From the NCBI GenBank assembly GCA_037074615.1, contig CM073519.1:27425001-27489000 (forward strand): a stretch of DNA of 64,000 bases, given 5' to 3'. The DNA is from Leucaena leucocephala (Eukaryota > Streptophyta > Magnoliopsida > Fabales > Fabaceae). How positions within the stretch are numbered: the stretch's first letter is position 1; the number at the start of each line of letters is the position of its first letter. Position numbers and translations under genes: made by a program. The notes under the pieces were generated by a model. The model saw only the letters and a program-made list of their open reading frames with translations. It was not told the DNA's origin and ran no database searches. Below are positions 36,556-48,723 of this stretch, in pieces.

Positions 36556-37417
36556 GGAACAGCAAAACTCGTTGGTTAATTTGATGTCAAAACCATCATA
36601 AAGTCTCAGCCTCTTAATAGAACACACAATAATCTATTATTCATCCCATAATATCATCCCATAATGTCAAGTAGTCAATCTAACTTATCATACAAGTTCA
36701 TTCATCCATATTTACCCTATTTCCTTTGCAATATCCAGCACCTATAACATGATTATGTATATGGAAAGAATGAGATTTCATGAAAATCAATAGCAAGTCA
36801 TACAAATTATAATATCATGCATGCTTGATTAAATGCCTAACATGTTATCATGATATAGGAGCTACTTCATAATCATACATAAGCAAACTCTAACATGCAT
36901 ATTGTCATGACATTAGTTGCAAGGAGCTGAATTCATTCATACTTCATCACATCATCATATCATTAACTTAAGCTCAACCAAACATCACAACTAAAAAGTA
37001 AGCATAAAATGAAACAAATGCATATTCTTCCCAAACAAATGTCAAACCCTAACCATTTCAAGTTACAACTCAACTTCAAAACAATTCCAAGACTAGATTC
37101 GTACTAGATCCCATTCTTTTTCTATTTTATGTCTTATACTTCCATCTTTCTAAAATAAATTCTCATAGTTCATTCCATATAATTTTTCATGTAGAATCCA
37201 AATATGAAATCAAAATTTCCAAAACCAAACTACTTCCTTGGCTAATGTATAGAACCGAAATGCCTCCTTTTATTTTCTAAATATTCTCATTTTGATTATA
37301 ATGCTTCCACTACTTGTTTCTCTACCATATCCCCACACAATTTTCCATTTTAAAACCATTTGATACATCAAAACTATGAAATTCTAACATATTAATAGTG
37401 ATTCATATAGTGGTAGC
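36556..37417 (-). repeat. Gypsy LTR fragment I (minus orientation)
   Basis: Matches the minus-oriented LTRs of C (for example 27170-28020) and is partly the inverted counterpart of 35860-36550 next to it. Neither end is an LTR terminus: its left end meets G head to head and its right end is the insertion site of element F (candidate TSD copy GTAGC, 37413-37417; the other copy would lie beyond the window). Confidence 0.75.
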
Positions 37418-37695
37418 TATAACATCCTCATTTTCATATGTCTTAGGGACCAAATGGTAGCATCTGGAACCACTTCTAAGGCTATTGAAGTCAAATTACT
37501 CAATCTGAAATTTTACTCTTAGTGAGTACTGTTCATTGTGTAAATTCCAGTGGAGTGACCTGACTTCAAAAAATCATAACTAATTCTAGAAAAATTGAAA
37601 TAGAGTGGTTCAAATTGTAAACTGAAGCTAACTTAATGCTCTTTCAGGAAAAAATAACTTGTTGACCATGCCTTAACCAGGTCAATGTCAGCAAA
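37418..37695 (-). repeat. Element F 3' LTR, segment 1
   Basis: Minus-strand end of F's 3' LTR (reads ...GAGGATGTTATA, the terminal CA mutated). It matches the start of solo LTR D (5821) and of F's 5' LTR (55346). It is interrupted at 37696 by element B. Confidence 0.85.
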
Positions 37696-40129
37696 TGTAA
37701 TATCCTTAATTTTCTGTACTGGTTCCTATGTACAGATTAAACGGAATATATGAGCTATGTTTCAAGAAAAACATGTGTACCTTTATGTAAAGAAAAGGAT
37801 TAAATTGCAAAAGAAAGGAAATTAAGGGACCTAAATGCAATTATGGAAAGTTTAAAGTTAGGAATGAAAAGTAGACAAAAATATGGGGTCTTAAAGTGTA
37901 ATTTTAGCCAAATTAAGGGACTTAATTATAAAGAAGGAAAAGTTCCCTGGGGCTAAAGTATAATTAAAGAAAATAGGCCAGAAGTGATTTGCACCGCCCG
38001 ACAGCATTTCAGTCCCAGATTCTACCAGAAGGTAGGGCAGGTGACGCCGGGTAACCAAGCTTAATACCGGAATTTTTGAAGACTCCAGATAGCCAGAAAT
38101 GGACTGATCGTCCAAAAGTTATAAAAATTTATACCGGATACCCTAGATTTCATATATAAGTGGGAAAATACAGGATGATGCGCCTTTATGGGCGGATGTC
38201 GGGAAACTGACAGGATACCGATAGGAGGTCTGTAGGAAAAGTTATTCACAAAATAAAGAAATCCAGACGGAGTGTGAGGCCTCCGGGGATCCGGGTAGGA
38301 GATTTATCGGTATTTTTAAAGAGGCTGAATGCGATCGGATGACTTCGGTCAGATGACCGTTATAACCCCCAAGGATGCCTGAACACAGTAGGACACTATA
38401 TCTGGGAAAAAGAGCCGGTGTCCGGAAAAGGTATATACTCGGTAAATAATAGTTAAAATATTCAATGAATTGTGTTAAAGGAAGATTCCTCGTAATACAT
38501 GCCATACAGGTAATGGACCCAGGAAGCCTGAAAATGGCGCCATTAGAGGCCCAATAAGACTCTTGGACTGATAGGTGGGCCAGTGTCCAGCAGAACCCCG
38601 GAAAAGTGCGAAATTACGAAAATGCCCCTATGTTGTACAAAAAGGGCAGCAGATGAATATAGGGTATTCTGGTCATTTTGGACAGACCCAGAGGTCAAGA
38701 CATGTCTAAATAAGGTTGACTAGAGCCAGTATAAGCTTTGACCGGGTCCAGAAAGGTGTGAAATGACGATTTTGCCCTTAGGGATTAAAATAGGACAAGA
38801 TAGGGCACCAAGGGCATTTTGGTCATTTCGCAGGGGATCTGTAATTGAGTCTGGACCCAGTATTAAAAATTTAATGATATAAAGGGTCTAGATACTAAAT
38901 GTGAGGTCAGTAGACATAAAAAGGATCTTCAGAAACATCAGATTCAGAAAACGGCACGTTTTTCGAGGCGATGGACCGGGCTGGTACCAGATTGGACCGG
39001 AAAGCTTCCAGAACCTCCAAATTTTGTCACATGAAGAATATGGGTGGTGAGGTGTCCCATGAGGTGTCCAGGGTGATGCAGTAAAAAGAATTAAAGAAAA
39101 TAGGAAATTCCAGGAAAAACCAGGACCACATGTTCAGATGGCTTCAAAATTACAAGAATGCCATCCATTAAAGCTATAAATACCCCCTTCCCCTCCCATT
39201 TTATGCATCCCACGTTTTTGGCAAGAAAAGAGAGAGAAAGAAGAGAGAGAAGGAGAAAGAAAGAAAGAAAGGAAGTTCTGGTGGAGTTGGAAGTAGTAAG
39301 GAAGTTCTGAAGCTCTGCTTTTGAGGTAATAACTAATCCTAGCTCTTATGTAATGTCTTTGTGATGTGTTGTTTTGTTTGGTTGATTGTTGTCCTATATG
39401 TTATGCTTGAAGCTCTATTCCAATGCTATGATCATATGTTATTGAATATGGAAGCATGCAGCATACTTATCTATACACAGTCACAAGCAAGCACCGTCAC
39501 TTTGCATTACATATTTTGTTATGATTGTTGTTACTGGGATTCTTTTGAATCTCATTCCCAAACATAACATTACAGGGGAGGTTCTGTCAAAATAAAATTT
39601 GGAAATCTTAAGAGACGCCGGTAGGCTGCCGAAATTTCGACAACGAAGACGGAACAAAAAAAGGAACTGATACGTACTGTGTACGTAGTGCTGTCTAAGG
39701 AGGCTGGAAGTGAGTGGACCCAGCAGGTTCATCCAGTCTTTCCTGGGTACTACGTAGAATAGTAGTTCGCATAAGGGAATTACCGAATCGGTACAACATC
39801 AGTTACTTTCTAAAGAAGAATTGCAGCAGTTATGCTGCCGGTTTTTAGACAGAAAAGGATGTAATACAATATAAGGGAGTTAATCATGCACTAATATATA
39901 ACAGTTGATTATTTATTAATTGTTATCTGGCCTGTATGACTGATATGTGTTGGCTGTATGCTTGAGTATGTAAAGACTAAATGCTGAAAATAGGCTCAGT
40001 GAACAGTAACTCGTGAAGACCCATTCATGTTTGATAAATCATTAAAAATAGTAAATGATTGAATTAATGTACGAAATTTTTAGAGTAAAAAGTAGACATA
40101 TTAAGATGTATAAATATAAGGATGTGACA
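37696..40129 (+). repeat. Element B 5' LTR
   Basis: TGTAATATCC...AAGGATGTGACA. Contains a TATA box at 39175-39182 followed by CCCCC and a GA-rich tract (39228-39275) where the transcript leader should begin. The minus-strand ORFs at 37891-38505 and the frames at 39361-39732 are duplicated in the other LTR and have no recognisable domain. Confidence 0.96.
39175..39182 (+). promoter_or_regulatory. TATA box of element B 5' LTR
   Basis: TATAAATA followed by CCCCCTTCCCC. The same box lies at 47138-47145 in the 3' LTR, and TATAAATA followed by C-runs is also found in the LTRs of E (50013-50020) and C (28378 and 34262, minus). It is the likely RNA polymerase II core promoter, with transcription starting 25-35 bp downstream. 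Confidence 0.75.
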
Positions 40130-40132
40130 TTT

Positions 40133-40144
40133 TGGTATCAGAGC
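40133..40144 (+). promoter_or_regulatory. Element B primer-binding site
   Basis: TGGTATCAGAGC, three bases after the LTR end, complementary to initiator tRNA-Met. Confidence 0.95.
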
Positions 40145-40241
40145 AAAGGATTCTGGCTTAAGAAATGCTCTAAATAGATGATTTATAGAAAGATATACCA
40201 TGATAAAGCCGTCATAATTGACACTAAGTAGTGTTTGCAGG

Positions 40242-40946
40242 ATGGCTAGACATAGATTTGGGTCTGAAACTACGGTAAACCAATGCGAATTAAGACCAGA
40301 GGTCTCTAGTTCAGATAGTTCAGAAGAAGAGATAGTAAGCAATGATTCTGACCTCTGGACACCTCCAGTAGCTGGTGATTCTGAGGAAGATAGTTCCTCG
40401 ATAGGATCAAACTTTCCAATTGATGATCAGGAAGTGATGATAACAGAAGGCCCTATTCCTGCCATTTCCATATGTGCGGTACCCTTGAATATAACAGACA
40501 GTTCAGGGTCCAGCCAAGTACGTGTTCAGAGTAATGCGCCAGGTTCCAGTAGGCCCGAAGTGACTCTGGTAGAAATGTATTTGGGAGGTTTAATCGTAAG
40601 AATGGTCCCAGGGAGGAACCTGAGTAGAGAGCAACTTGAGAGCTCGGTAGCATTAGCCCGACAACTATACGAGTTGAGGCAGACCCTGTTCGAAAACATA
40701 GATCAAGATTATTCAGTCTACCAGGAGTTTATCACAAGGGTGAAAGCCATATATCAAGCCTGGGATTCAAATGTGTTAACCATGGGGTTTTGGCTAGAAA
40801 TTATGAATGACGTATTGCCAAAGACTCCTACCTGGAGATCGGAGTTGGACCAGTATTTTGATAGAGAATCATATTGTACTATATCCGACTGGATCTACCT
40901 AGTAGAAGAATACATTAGAATAAAGTTTAAGAAAATTAGAGTATAA
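40242..40946 (+). CDS. ORF0: intact extra ORF upstream of gag in element B
   Basis: 234 residues from ATG 40242 (MARHRFGSETTVNQ) to TAA 40944-40946; an upstream TTG at 40218 is in frame, but C's homologue also starts near the SETTVNQ motif. Residues 1-100 are acidic, rich in S, D and E, and look disordered. Residues about 105-232 are conserved in C and A: VEMYLGG, QLYELRQTL, DQDYSVYQEFITR, WLEIMNDVLP, TWRSELDQYF, SDWIYLVEEYIRI, probably mostly helical and rich in W and Y. No signal peptide or membrane segment, cysteine knuckle or enzyme motif is visible. It sits between PBS and gag in the same frame as gag, but separated by stop codons. It could be an extra structural or regulatory element protein. 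I do not recognise a family. Confidence 0.8.
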   Translation: MARHRFGSETTVNQCELRPEVSSSDSSEEEIVSNDSDLWTPPVAGDSEEDSSSIGSNFPIDDQEVMITEGPIPAISICAVPLNITDSSGSSQVRVQSNAPGSSRPEVTLVEMYLGGLIVRMVPGRNLSREQLESSVALARQLYELRQTLFENIDQDYSVYQEFITRVKAIYQAWDSNVLTMGFWLEIMNDVLPKTPTWRSELDQYFDRESYCTISDWIYLVEEYIRIKFKKIRV

Positions 40947-41045
40947 AAGACTAGAATGGTACTGTGATATGTACATATATTTTGTATGTATATTATGTGT
41001 AAAATGAAATTTATTGTATTCCCTTCTGTTTTTAAGTATAACAAA

Positions 41046-44000
41046 ATGGTACGAACAAGGAGAACTATTCTAGCTGAGGAACCCCGAGAGGCTGGAAACC
41101 TTAATCAAATGATTCTAGAATGATTAGAACAGCAACAAAAGATGATAGAAGAAATGAGAGCTGCTCAAGCACGAAAGGAACAAGACAGAGATGCTGCCAT
41201 AGCCGCGGCAGTAGCAGCAGCTGTAAATAATTTAAGACCGCCAGAGCCTTCAGGAGCAACTAGTAGAGAACCTGAAGAAGTACCACAGCAGGCAGAACAG
41301 CCCCAGAGAAGGGTTGAATCAAGGGAGGAGGCAGTTGGCATCCAACAATGGATGGTGCGATTTTGCAAACACAATCCTCCCATATTCGAAGGGACATTTG
41401 AAGTACATGTAGCAGAAAATTGGGTCAGCAGATTAGAGAAGATCTTTAAGGTCCTCGACTGCCCGACTGAAACCAAGGCCCAAATGGCCATCTATCAATT
41501 GGAAAAGGATGCGGATAGATGGTGGAAAAATACAGAATTACTTCTCCAAGCAAGAGATATTCCAGTTACATGGGAAGTATTTCTTGAGCAATTTTATGAG
41601 AAATATTTCCCTCAATCTGTCAGAGATGAAAGGGAGGCTGAATTCCTTGTGCTAAGGCAAGGAGAAAAAGAAGCTTTTGATGAATATTTGGCCAAGTTCA
41701 TCCGGCTATCTCAATATTCAACTTACCTACGCCAAGTGGATGACGAACGCTGGATGACAGAAAGAATGATTCGAGGGCTGAATTCTATGTTAAAGGAGAA
41801 GTTAACTCCCCAACAATACAGCCAGTTCAATAAGGCTGTGGAAGCATGTCGAATCGTTGAGAACAGCATGAATCATAGAATGCTATCCAGATCTGGGAGT
41901 AAAGATCAAGCGACTCCTGATAAGGCCGGACGGAATCAAGAAGCGGCCAGTGGGAGCGGCTATAAGAAAAGAAAGCGCCCGTGGCAGACCAAGAGGCCTA
42001 ATAGGGGAAATTTTCACGGAAGATCCAATAACAGGGATCCGAAGGCCCCAGTATGTGAAAAGTGTGGAAAGAATCATGGTGACAGACCATGTTTGATGGG
42101 CCAGAATGTATGCTACACCTGCGGAAAGCCTGGACATTTTTCCAGAGAATGTCCTCAAGCTATAACTGATCCAAGGCCAAGGACGGCGGGACGAGTGTTT
42201 GCACTCACTATAGAGGATGCTCAGCGATCATCTGAGATGATCCAAGGTACAATCCATCTCAATGATCATGTTGTGACTGCCCTATTTGATTCAGGTGCAA
42301 GTCATTCCTTTATATCTTATGAATGTGCTAAATGCCTAGGCCTTCTGATAAGCAAGTTATGTTATGATATACAGGTGAAAACCCCCACCAACGCTAGGGT
42401 GATCACATCTGATGCCTGTCTAAATAGTGTGGTGCGTTATGAGCACTGTAGTACCACCCTAGACCTGATCTGTATGCCTTTCCAGGAGATTGAAGTCATA
42501 CTCGGTTTAAATTGGTTATCCTCCAATAATGTGATGTTGGACTGCAGAAACAAGACCCTAGTTCTTGGTCCAAAGATCACTGATCGGAGCTTAGAAGTAC
42601 AACTGAACTTCGTGACAGAGGCTCAGGCAGAAAAATGTCTACGGAAAGGATGTCAGGGATATGTGGTATTCTTTTCTGTTCAAACAGAAGTGGAGGAAGG
42701 CATCGAGGAGGTTCCTGTAGTCAATGAATTTCCTGAAGTCTTTCCAAAGGAGATTCAGGGATTGCCTTCGGAGCGTGAAGTGGAGTTTGCGATCGACATT
42801 GTACCTGGAGCTGGACCAGTATCAAAAGCCCCATACAGGATGGCTCCCAAAGAAATGATGGAACTGAAGAAGCAAATTGAGGAGCTATTGGAGAAAGGTT
42901 TTATATGACCCAGTGTATCGCCATGGGGTGCTCCAGTACTGTTTGTCAAGAAGAAAGATGGTAGCTTAAGGCTGTGCATTGACTACAGGGAATTAAATAA
43001 GCTTACAGTGAAGAACAAGTATCCTCTTCCCAGAATTGATGACCTGCTAGATCAATTGGCAGGAGCGAGCTTATTCTCCAAGATTGACTTGAGATCTGGC
43101 TACCATCAACTAAGGGTCAAGCCAGATGATATTCCAAAAACGGCGTTCAGAACGCGCTACGGACATTTTGAATTTTTGGTGATGCCTTTTGGACTAACCA
43201 ATGCACCTGCTATTTTCATGGACTATATGAACCGGATTTTCAGGCCTTATCTAGATCAGTTCGTTGTGGTCTTTATTGATGATATTCTGGTGTACTCCAA
43301 ATCTCCAGAGGAGCATGAAAGGCATTTGAGGATTGTTCTTGGTATCCTTAAAGAGAAGAAGCTCTATGCTAAGCTGAGTAAGTGCGAGTTTTGGCTTTCA
43401 GAAGTCAAATTTCTCGGTCATGTCATATCCCGAGACGGGGTAGCTATAAATCCTAGCAAAGTTGAAGCAGTTTTGAGCTGGGAACAGCCAAGGACAGTGA
43501 CAGAAATTAGAAGTTTTCTCGGCCTAGCAGGGTACTACAGACGATTCATTCAAGACTTTTCTCGAATTGCCTTACCACTTACCAAGCTGACCAGAAAGAA
43601 TCAGCAGTTTAAGTGGGATGAGAAGTGCGAGGCTAGCTTCCAGCAGTTGAAGCAGAGATTAACGACTACTCCCGTGCTGATTATTCCAGACCCAACTCAG
43701 ACTTATGTAATCTACACTGATACTAGCAAGCAGGGTCTGGGATGTGTGCTTATGCAGCAAGGTCGAGTAGTAGCCTACGCCTCTCGACAGTTAAAGCCAC
43801 ATGAAGAGAATTATCCCACTCATGATCTGGAGCTTGCGGCGGTGGTCTATGCCCTGAAGATATGGAGGCACTATTTATACGGAGCAACGATAGAGTTGTT
43901 TTGCGACTACAAAAGCCTGAAGTATCTGCAGGATCAGAAAGAGCTGAACATGAGGCAGCGGCGATAGATGGAATTGTTAAAAGATTATGACTTCCAGATT

Positions 44001-45605
44001 AAATACCATCCAGGAAAAGCCAATGTGGTAGCTGATGCCCTGAGTAGAAAGGTGGTGCAGGTTGCATACATGATGATCAAGGAATTGGAACTGATAGAAG
44101 ATATGTGCGACTGGAGCCCTCTATATCAAATGCAACTGACGGAGAATCCTTTTGGAGGAGTTCATGTCAGAACTTGCATAGAAGATAAGATCAAAGAGGC
44201 TCAGGAGCAGGATAAGCTCGCAGCAATATTCAAAGACAAGCTGGAGAAAGGGAAGACAAGGGATTTTGAGATGTCCCCAGACGGATTGCTACAGTTTAGG
44301 GGAAAACCCTATATCCCAAATGTTGGGGGATTAAGGGAAAGAATTCTGGAGGAAGCACATAAAAGCCGATATACGGTACATCCAGGTATGACCAAAATGT
44401 ACCATGATGTTAAAAGATTATTCTGGTGGCCTGGACTGAAGAAAGATGTTGTAGCTTACGTATCTAAGTGCTTAACCTGCCAGAAAGTGAAAGTTGAACA
44501 TCAAAAACCAGCAGGAACGTTGCAGCCTTTAGATATTTCTGAGTGGAAATGGGATGGGATTGCCATGGACTTTGTGGAAGGACTACCCTTGACACCAAGT
44601 AGACATGATGCGGTTTGGGTAGTAATCGATCGACTGACAAAGTCAGCACATTTCCTGGCAATCAATAAGAGAGATTCTCTAGAAAAGCTGGCAAAGCTGT
44701 ATATAAAGGAGATCGTTAGGCTCCATGGTATCCCAAGCAGCATTGTGTCTGATAGAGATCCACGATTTACTTCAAATTTCTGGAGGGCTCTACAGGAAGA
44801 AATGGGCACTACTCTCAGATTCAGTACACCTTATCATCCTCAGACAGATGGTCAATCTGAAAGAACAATACAGACGTTAGAGGATATGCTGAGAGCATGT
44901 GTCCTAGATTTCAAAGGCAGCTGGGATATCCATTTACCCCTTATAGAGTTTGCATATAACAATGGTTATCAGGCCAGTATACAGATGGCACCTTTTGAAG
45001 CACTCTATGGACGAAAATGTAGATCCCCCTTATGCTGGCTAGAGTTGAGCGAGAGAAGAATGCTTGGTCCGGATATAGTGGATCAAACTGCAAAACAAGT
45101 TGCGGTAATTAGAAAACGATTGTTGACGGCTCAAAGCAGATATAAGAGCTATGCAGATGTCAGAAGGAAGCCGTTGGAATTTGAAGAAGGAGAACATGTA
45201 TTCCTTAAGTTAACTCCAACCACAGGAGCCGGACGATCAATTAAGGTGAAGAAGTTGCATCCAAGACACATCGGGCCATTCCAGATTCTCTCATAGATAG
45301 GAGCAGTAGCCTACAAGTTAGCTCTTCCTCCGAATCTCAGCCAGATACATGATGTGTTCCATGTTTCCCAATTAAAGAAGTATATTCCAGATCCATCTCA
45401 TGTGATAGAGCAAGATGAGGTTACACTGCGAGATGACTTGACCTATGAGGTTGGACCGGTGCAAATTGCTGATAGAAAAGTCAAGCAGTTGCGGAATAAG
45501 CAGATTCCTTTAGTTAAAGTGATCTGGAAAGGTTTGACTGAACAAGAGGCTACATGGGAAACAGAAGAAAAGATGAGAGAAAAGTACCCTGAATTATTGG
45601 TATAG
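41046..45605 (+). pseudogene. gag-pol: Element B gag-pol polyprotein with four nonsense codons
   Basis: One frame of 1519 codons, no frameshift seen. Capsid about residues 100-280, CCHC knuckle about 360 (CYTCGKPGHFSREC), protease DSGA about 415, RT with FIDD about 743-746, RNase H about 880-970 (YTDTS, DLELAA, and FCDYKSL where relatives usually have CDHKSL), integrase about 1110-1415 with HHCC zinc site (HPGM...CLTC) and D, D, E catalytic positions (MDFVEG, SDRDPRF, GQSERT), then a chromodomain about 1475-1515 (LVKVIWKGL, EATWE). Stops: TGA 41121-41123, TGA 42906-42908, TAG 43965-43967 and TAG 45294-45296. Start ATG 41046 matches A and C. The lineage call, Tekay/Del chromovirus, rests on the C-terminal chromodomain, iMet PBS and long LTRs. 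Confidence 0.95.
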
Positions 45606-45645
45606 GATAGATGTAATGTAAATTTTGGGGACGAAATTTATTTTT

Positions 45646-45657
45646 AAGGGGAGAGAA
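45646..45657 (+). promoter_or_regulatory. Element B polypurine tract
   Basis: AAGGGGAGAGAA immediately before the 3' LTR, the plus-strand DNA primer. Confidence 0.9.
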
Positions 45658-45658
45658 A

Positions 45659-48092
45659 TGTAATATTCTTAATTTTCTGTACTGGTTCCTATGTACAGAT
45701 TAAACGGAATATATGAGCTCTGTTTCAGGAAAAACATGTGTACCTTTATGTAAAGAAAAGGATTAAATTGCAAAAGAAAGGAAATTAAGGGACCTAAATG
45801 CAATTATGGAAAGTTTAAAGTTAGGAATGAAAAGTAGACAAAAATATGGGGTCTTAAAGTGTAATTTTAGCCAAATTAAGGGACTTAATTATAAAGAAGG
45901 AAAAGTTCCCTGGGGCTAAAGTATAATTAAAGAAAATAGGCCAGAAGTGATTTGCACCGCCCGACAGCATTTCAGTCCCAGATTCTACCAGAAGGTAGGG
46001 CAGGTGACGCCGGGTAACCAAGCCTAATACCGGAATTTTTGAAGACTCCAGATAGCCAGAAATGGACTGATCGTCCAAAAGTTATAAAAATTTATACCGG
46101 ATACCCTAGATTTCATATATAAGTGGGAAAATACAGGATGATGCGCCTTTATGGGCGGATGTCGGGAAACTGACAGGATACTGATAGGAGGTCTGTAGGA
46201 AAAGTTATTCAAAAAATAAAGAAATCCAGACAGAGTGTGAGGCCTCCGGGGATCCGGGTAGGAGATTTATCGGTATTTTTAAAGAGGCTGAATGCGATCG
46301 GATGACTTCGGTCAGATGACCGTTATAACCCCCAAGGATGCCTGAACACAGTAGGACACTATATCTGGGAAAAAGAGCCGGTGTCCGGAAAAGGTATATA
46401 CTCGGTAAATAATAGTTAAAATATTCAATGAATTGTGTTAAAGGAAGATTCCTCGTAATGCGTGCCATACAGGTAATGGACCCAGGAAGCCCGAAAATGG
46501 TGCCATTAGAGGCCTAATAAGACTCTTGGACTGATAGGTGGGCCAGTGTCCAACAGAACCCCGGAAAAGTGCGAAATTACGAAAATGCCCCTATGTTGTA
46601 CAAAAAGGGCAGCAGATGAATATAGGGTATTCTGGTCATTTTGGACAGACCCAGAGGTCAAGACATGTCTAAATAAGGTTGACTAGAGCCAGTATAAGCT
46701 TTGACCGGGTCCAGAAAGGTGTGAAATGATGATTTTGCCCTTAGGGATTAAAATAGGACAAGATAGGGCACCAAGGGCATTTTGGTCATTTCGCAGGGGA
46801 TCTGTAATTGAGTCTGGACCCAGTATTAAAAAGTTAATGATATAAAGGGTCTAGATACTAAATGTGAGGTCAGTAGACATAAAAAGGATCTTCAGAAACA
46901 TCAGATTTAGAAAACGGCACGTTTTTCGAGGCGATGGACCGGGCCAGTACCAGATTGGACCAGAAAGCTTCCAGAACCTCCAAATTTCGTCACATGAAGA
47001 ATATGGGTGGTGAGGTGTCCCATGAGGTGTCCAGGGTGATGCAGTAAAAAGAATTAAAGAAAATAGGAAATTCCAGGAAAAACCAGGACCACATGTTCAG
47101 ATGGCTTCAAAATTACAAGAATGCCATCCATTAAAGCTATAAATACCCCCTTCCCCTCCCATTTTATGCATCCCACGTTTTTGGCAAGAAAAGAGAGAGA
47201 AAGAAGAGAGAGAAGGAGAAAGAAAGAAAGAAAGGAAGTTCTGGTGGAGTTGGAAGTAGTAAAGAAGTTCTGAAGCTCTGCTTTTGAGGTAATAACTAAT
47301 CCTAGCTCTTATGTAATGTCTTTGTGATGTGTTATTTTGTTTGGTTGATTGTTGTCCTATATGTTATGCTTGAAGCTCTATTCCAATGCTATGATCATAT
47401 GTTATTGAATATGGAAGCATGCAGCATACTTATCTATACACAGTCACAAGCAAGCACCGTCACTTTGCATTACATATTTTGTTATGATTGTTGTTACTGG
47501 GATTCTTTTGAATCTCATTCCCAAACATAACATTACAGGGGAGGTTCTGTCAAAATAAAATTTGGAAATCTTAAGAGACGCCGGTAGGCTGCCGAAATTC
47601 CGACAATGAAGACGGAACAAAAAAAGGAACTGATACGTACTGTGTACGTAGTGCTGTCTAAGGAGGCTGGAAGTGAGTGGACCCAGCAGGTTCATCCAGT
47701 CTTTCCTGGGTACTACGTAGAATGGTAGTTCGCATAAGGGAATTACCGAATCGGTACAACATCAGTTACTTTCTAAAGAAGAATTGCAGCAGTTATGCTG
47801 CCGGTTTTTAGACAGAAAAGGATGTAATACAATATAAGGGAGTTAATCATGCACTAATATATAACAGTTGATTATTTATTAATTGTTATCTGGCCTGTAT
47901 GACTGATATGTGTTGGCTGTATGCTTGAGTATGTAAAGACTAAATGCTGAAAATAGGCTCAGTGAACAGTAACTCGTGAAGACCCATTCATGTTTGATAA
48001 ATCATTAAAAATAGTAAATGATTGAATTAATGTACGAAATTTTTAGAGTAAAAAGTAGACATATTAAGATGTATAAATATAAGGATGTGACA
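45659..48092 (+). repeat. Element B 3' LTR
   Basis: Same length as the 5' LTR, collinear base for base, about 25 substitutions. TATA box at 47138-47145. It ends ...AAGGATGTGACA and is followed by the TSD copy GTAAA (48093-48097). Confidence 0.96.
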
Positions 48093-48097
48093 GTAAA

Positions 48098-48723
48098 CAT
48101 CTGAAGTTTACTGTTCATCCTGTGTTTTCCCCTGATTTTAGTACTTTGGTCCCAACATTTGCACTACCCAATCCCCAACTTTTCTTCATGATTCTTTAGT
48201 CCTCTTCTAACATACCTATGGGATTAGGATTACATGGAAAGGGATGAGATTTTTGGAAAAATCTCAGTAGCAAACAGTACTAAATAATGCATGATTAATG
48301 TAAATACTTGTACTTGCTTGTGAAAGTGTTAACATTGTCGAATGTACTTGCTTCCATGTTACATATGAAATACAATTGGCCAAAGTAATCATAGAAACAG
48401 AGCTTGATACATAAGCACATATGCAACACAATTCAACAAAGCCATTGCACAATCAAGTATAACAATCAATATATACAAGTTTAGGATAAGTTCACTGCCT
48501 GGCATGTAGCCTTTCCTTATAGCCTTTAGCCTTGTCTCTAAGGTCCCTTCTTTTCATATGTTAGGGCCTATACATAGCATAATAATATCTTTATTATTAT
48601 CCAGTACAGCTCTACTTAACTTATGCTTAACTTGGGGTCGTTAATCTGACATTCTCTTAACTTTCTTTCTATATATAGCTAACCTTATTAATAGAGATAT
48701 TTCTCTATTCTAAATACTAAGAG
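48098..48723 (-). repeat. Element F 3' LTR, segment 2
   Basis: Continues F's 3' LTR between element B and solo LTR E; collinear with 55630-56255 in F's 5' LTR. The minus-strand 62-residue frame (48264-48452) is incidental. Confidence 0.85.

Larger units (their letters stand above)
37696..48092 (+). mobile_element. Element B: youngest, structurally complete Tekay/Del-like gypsy element
   Basis: 10,397 bp: 5' LTR 37696-40129, PBS 40133-40144, ORF0 40242-40946, gag-pol 41046-45605, PPT 45646-45657, 3' LTR 45659-48092. The LTRs have exactly the same length (2434 bp) and I counted about 25 substitutions between them (about 1%), mostly transitions. The flanking 5 bp are GCAAA and GTAAA, a TSD with one change. 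It lies inside F's 3' LTR, whose sequence resumes at 48098. Four nonsense codons disable gag-pol. Confidence 0.96.

Noticed and set aside
37891..38505. Cluster of minus-strand ORFs repeated at 45854-46468
   Set aside because: These are the same place in the two LTRs of element B, antisense to transcription, with no recognisable domain.
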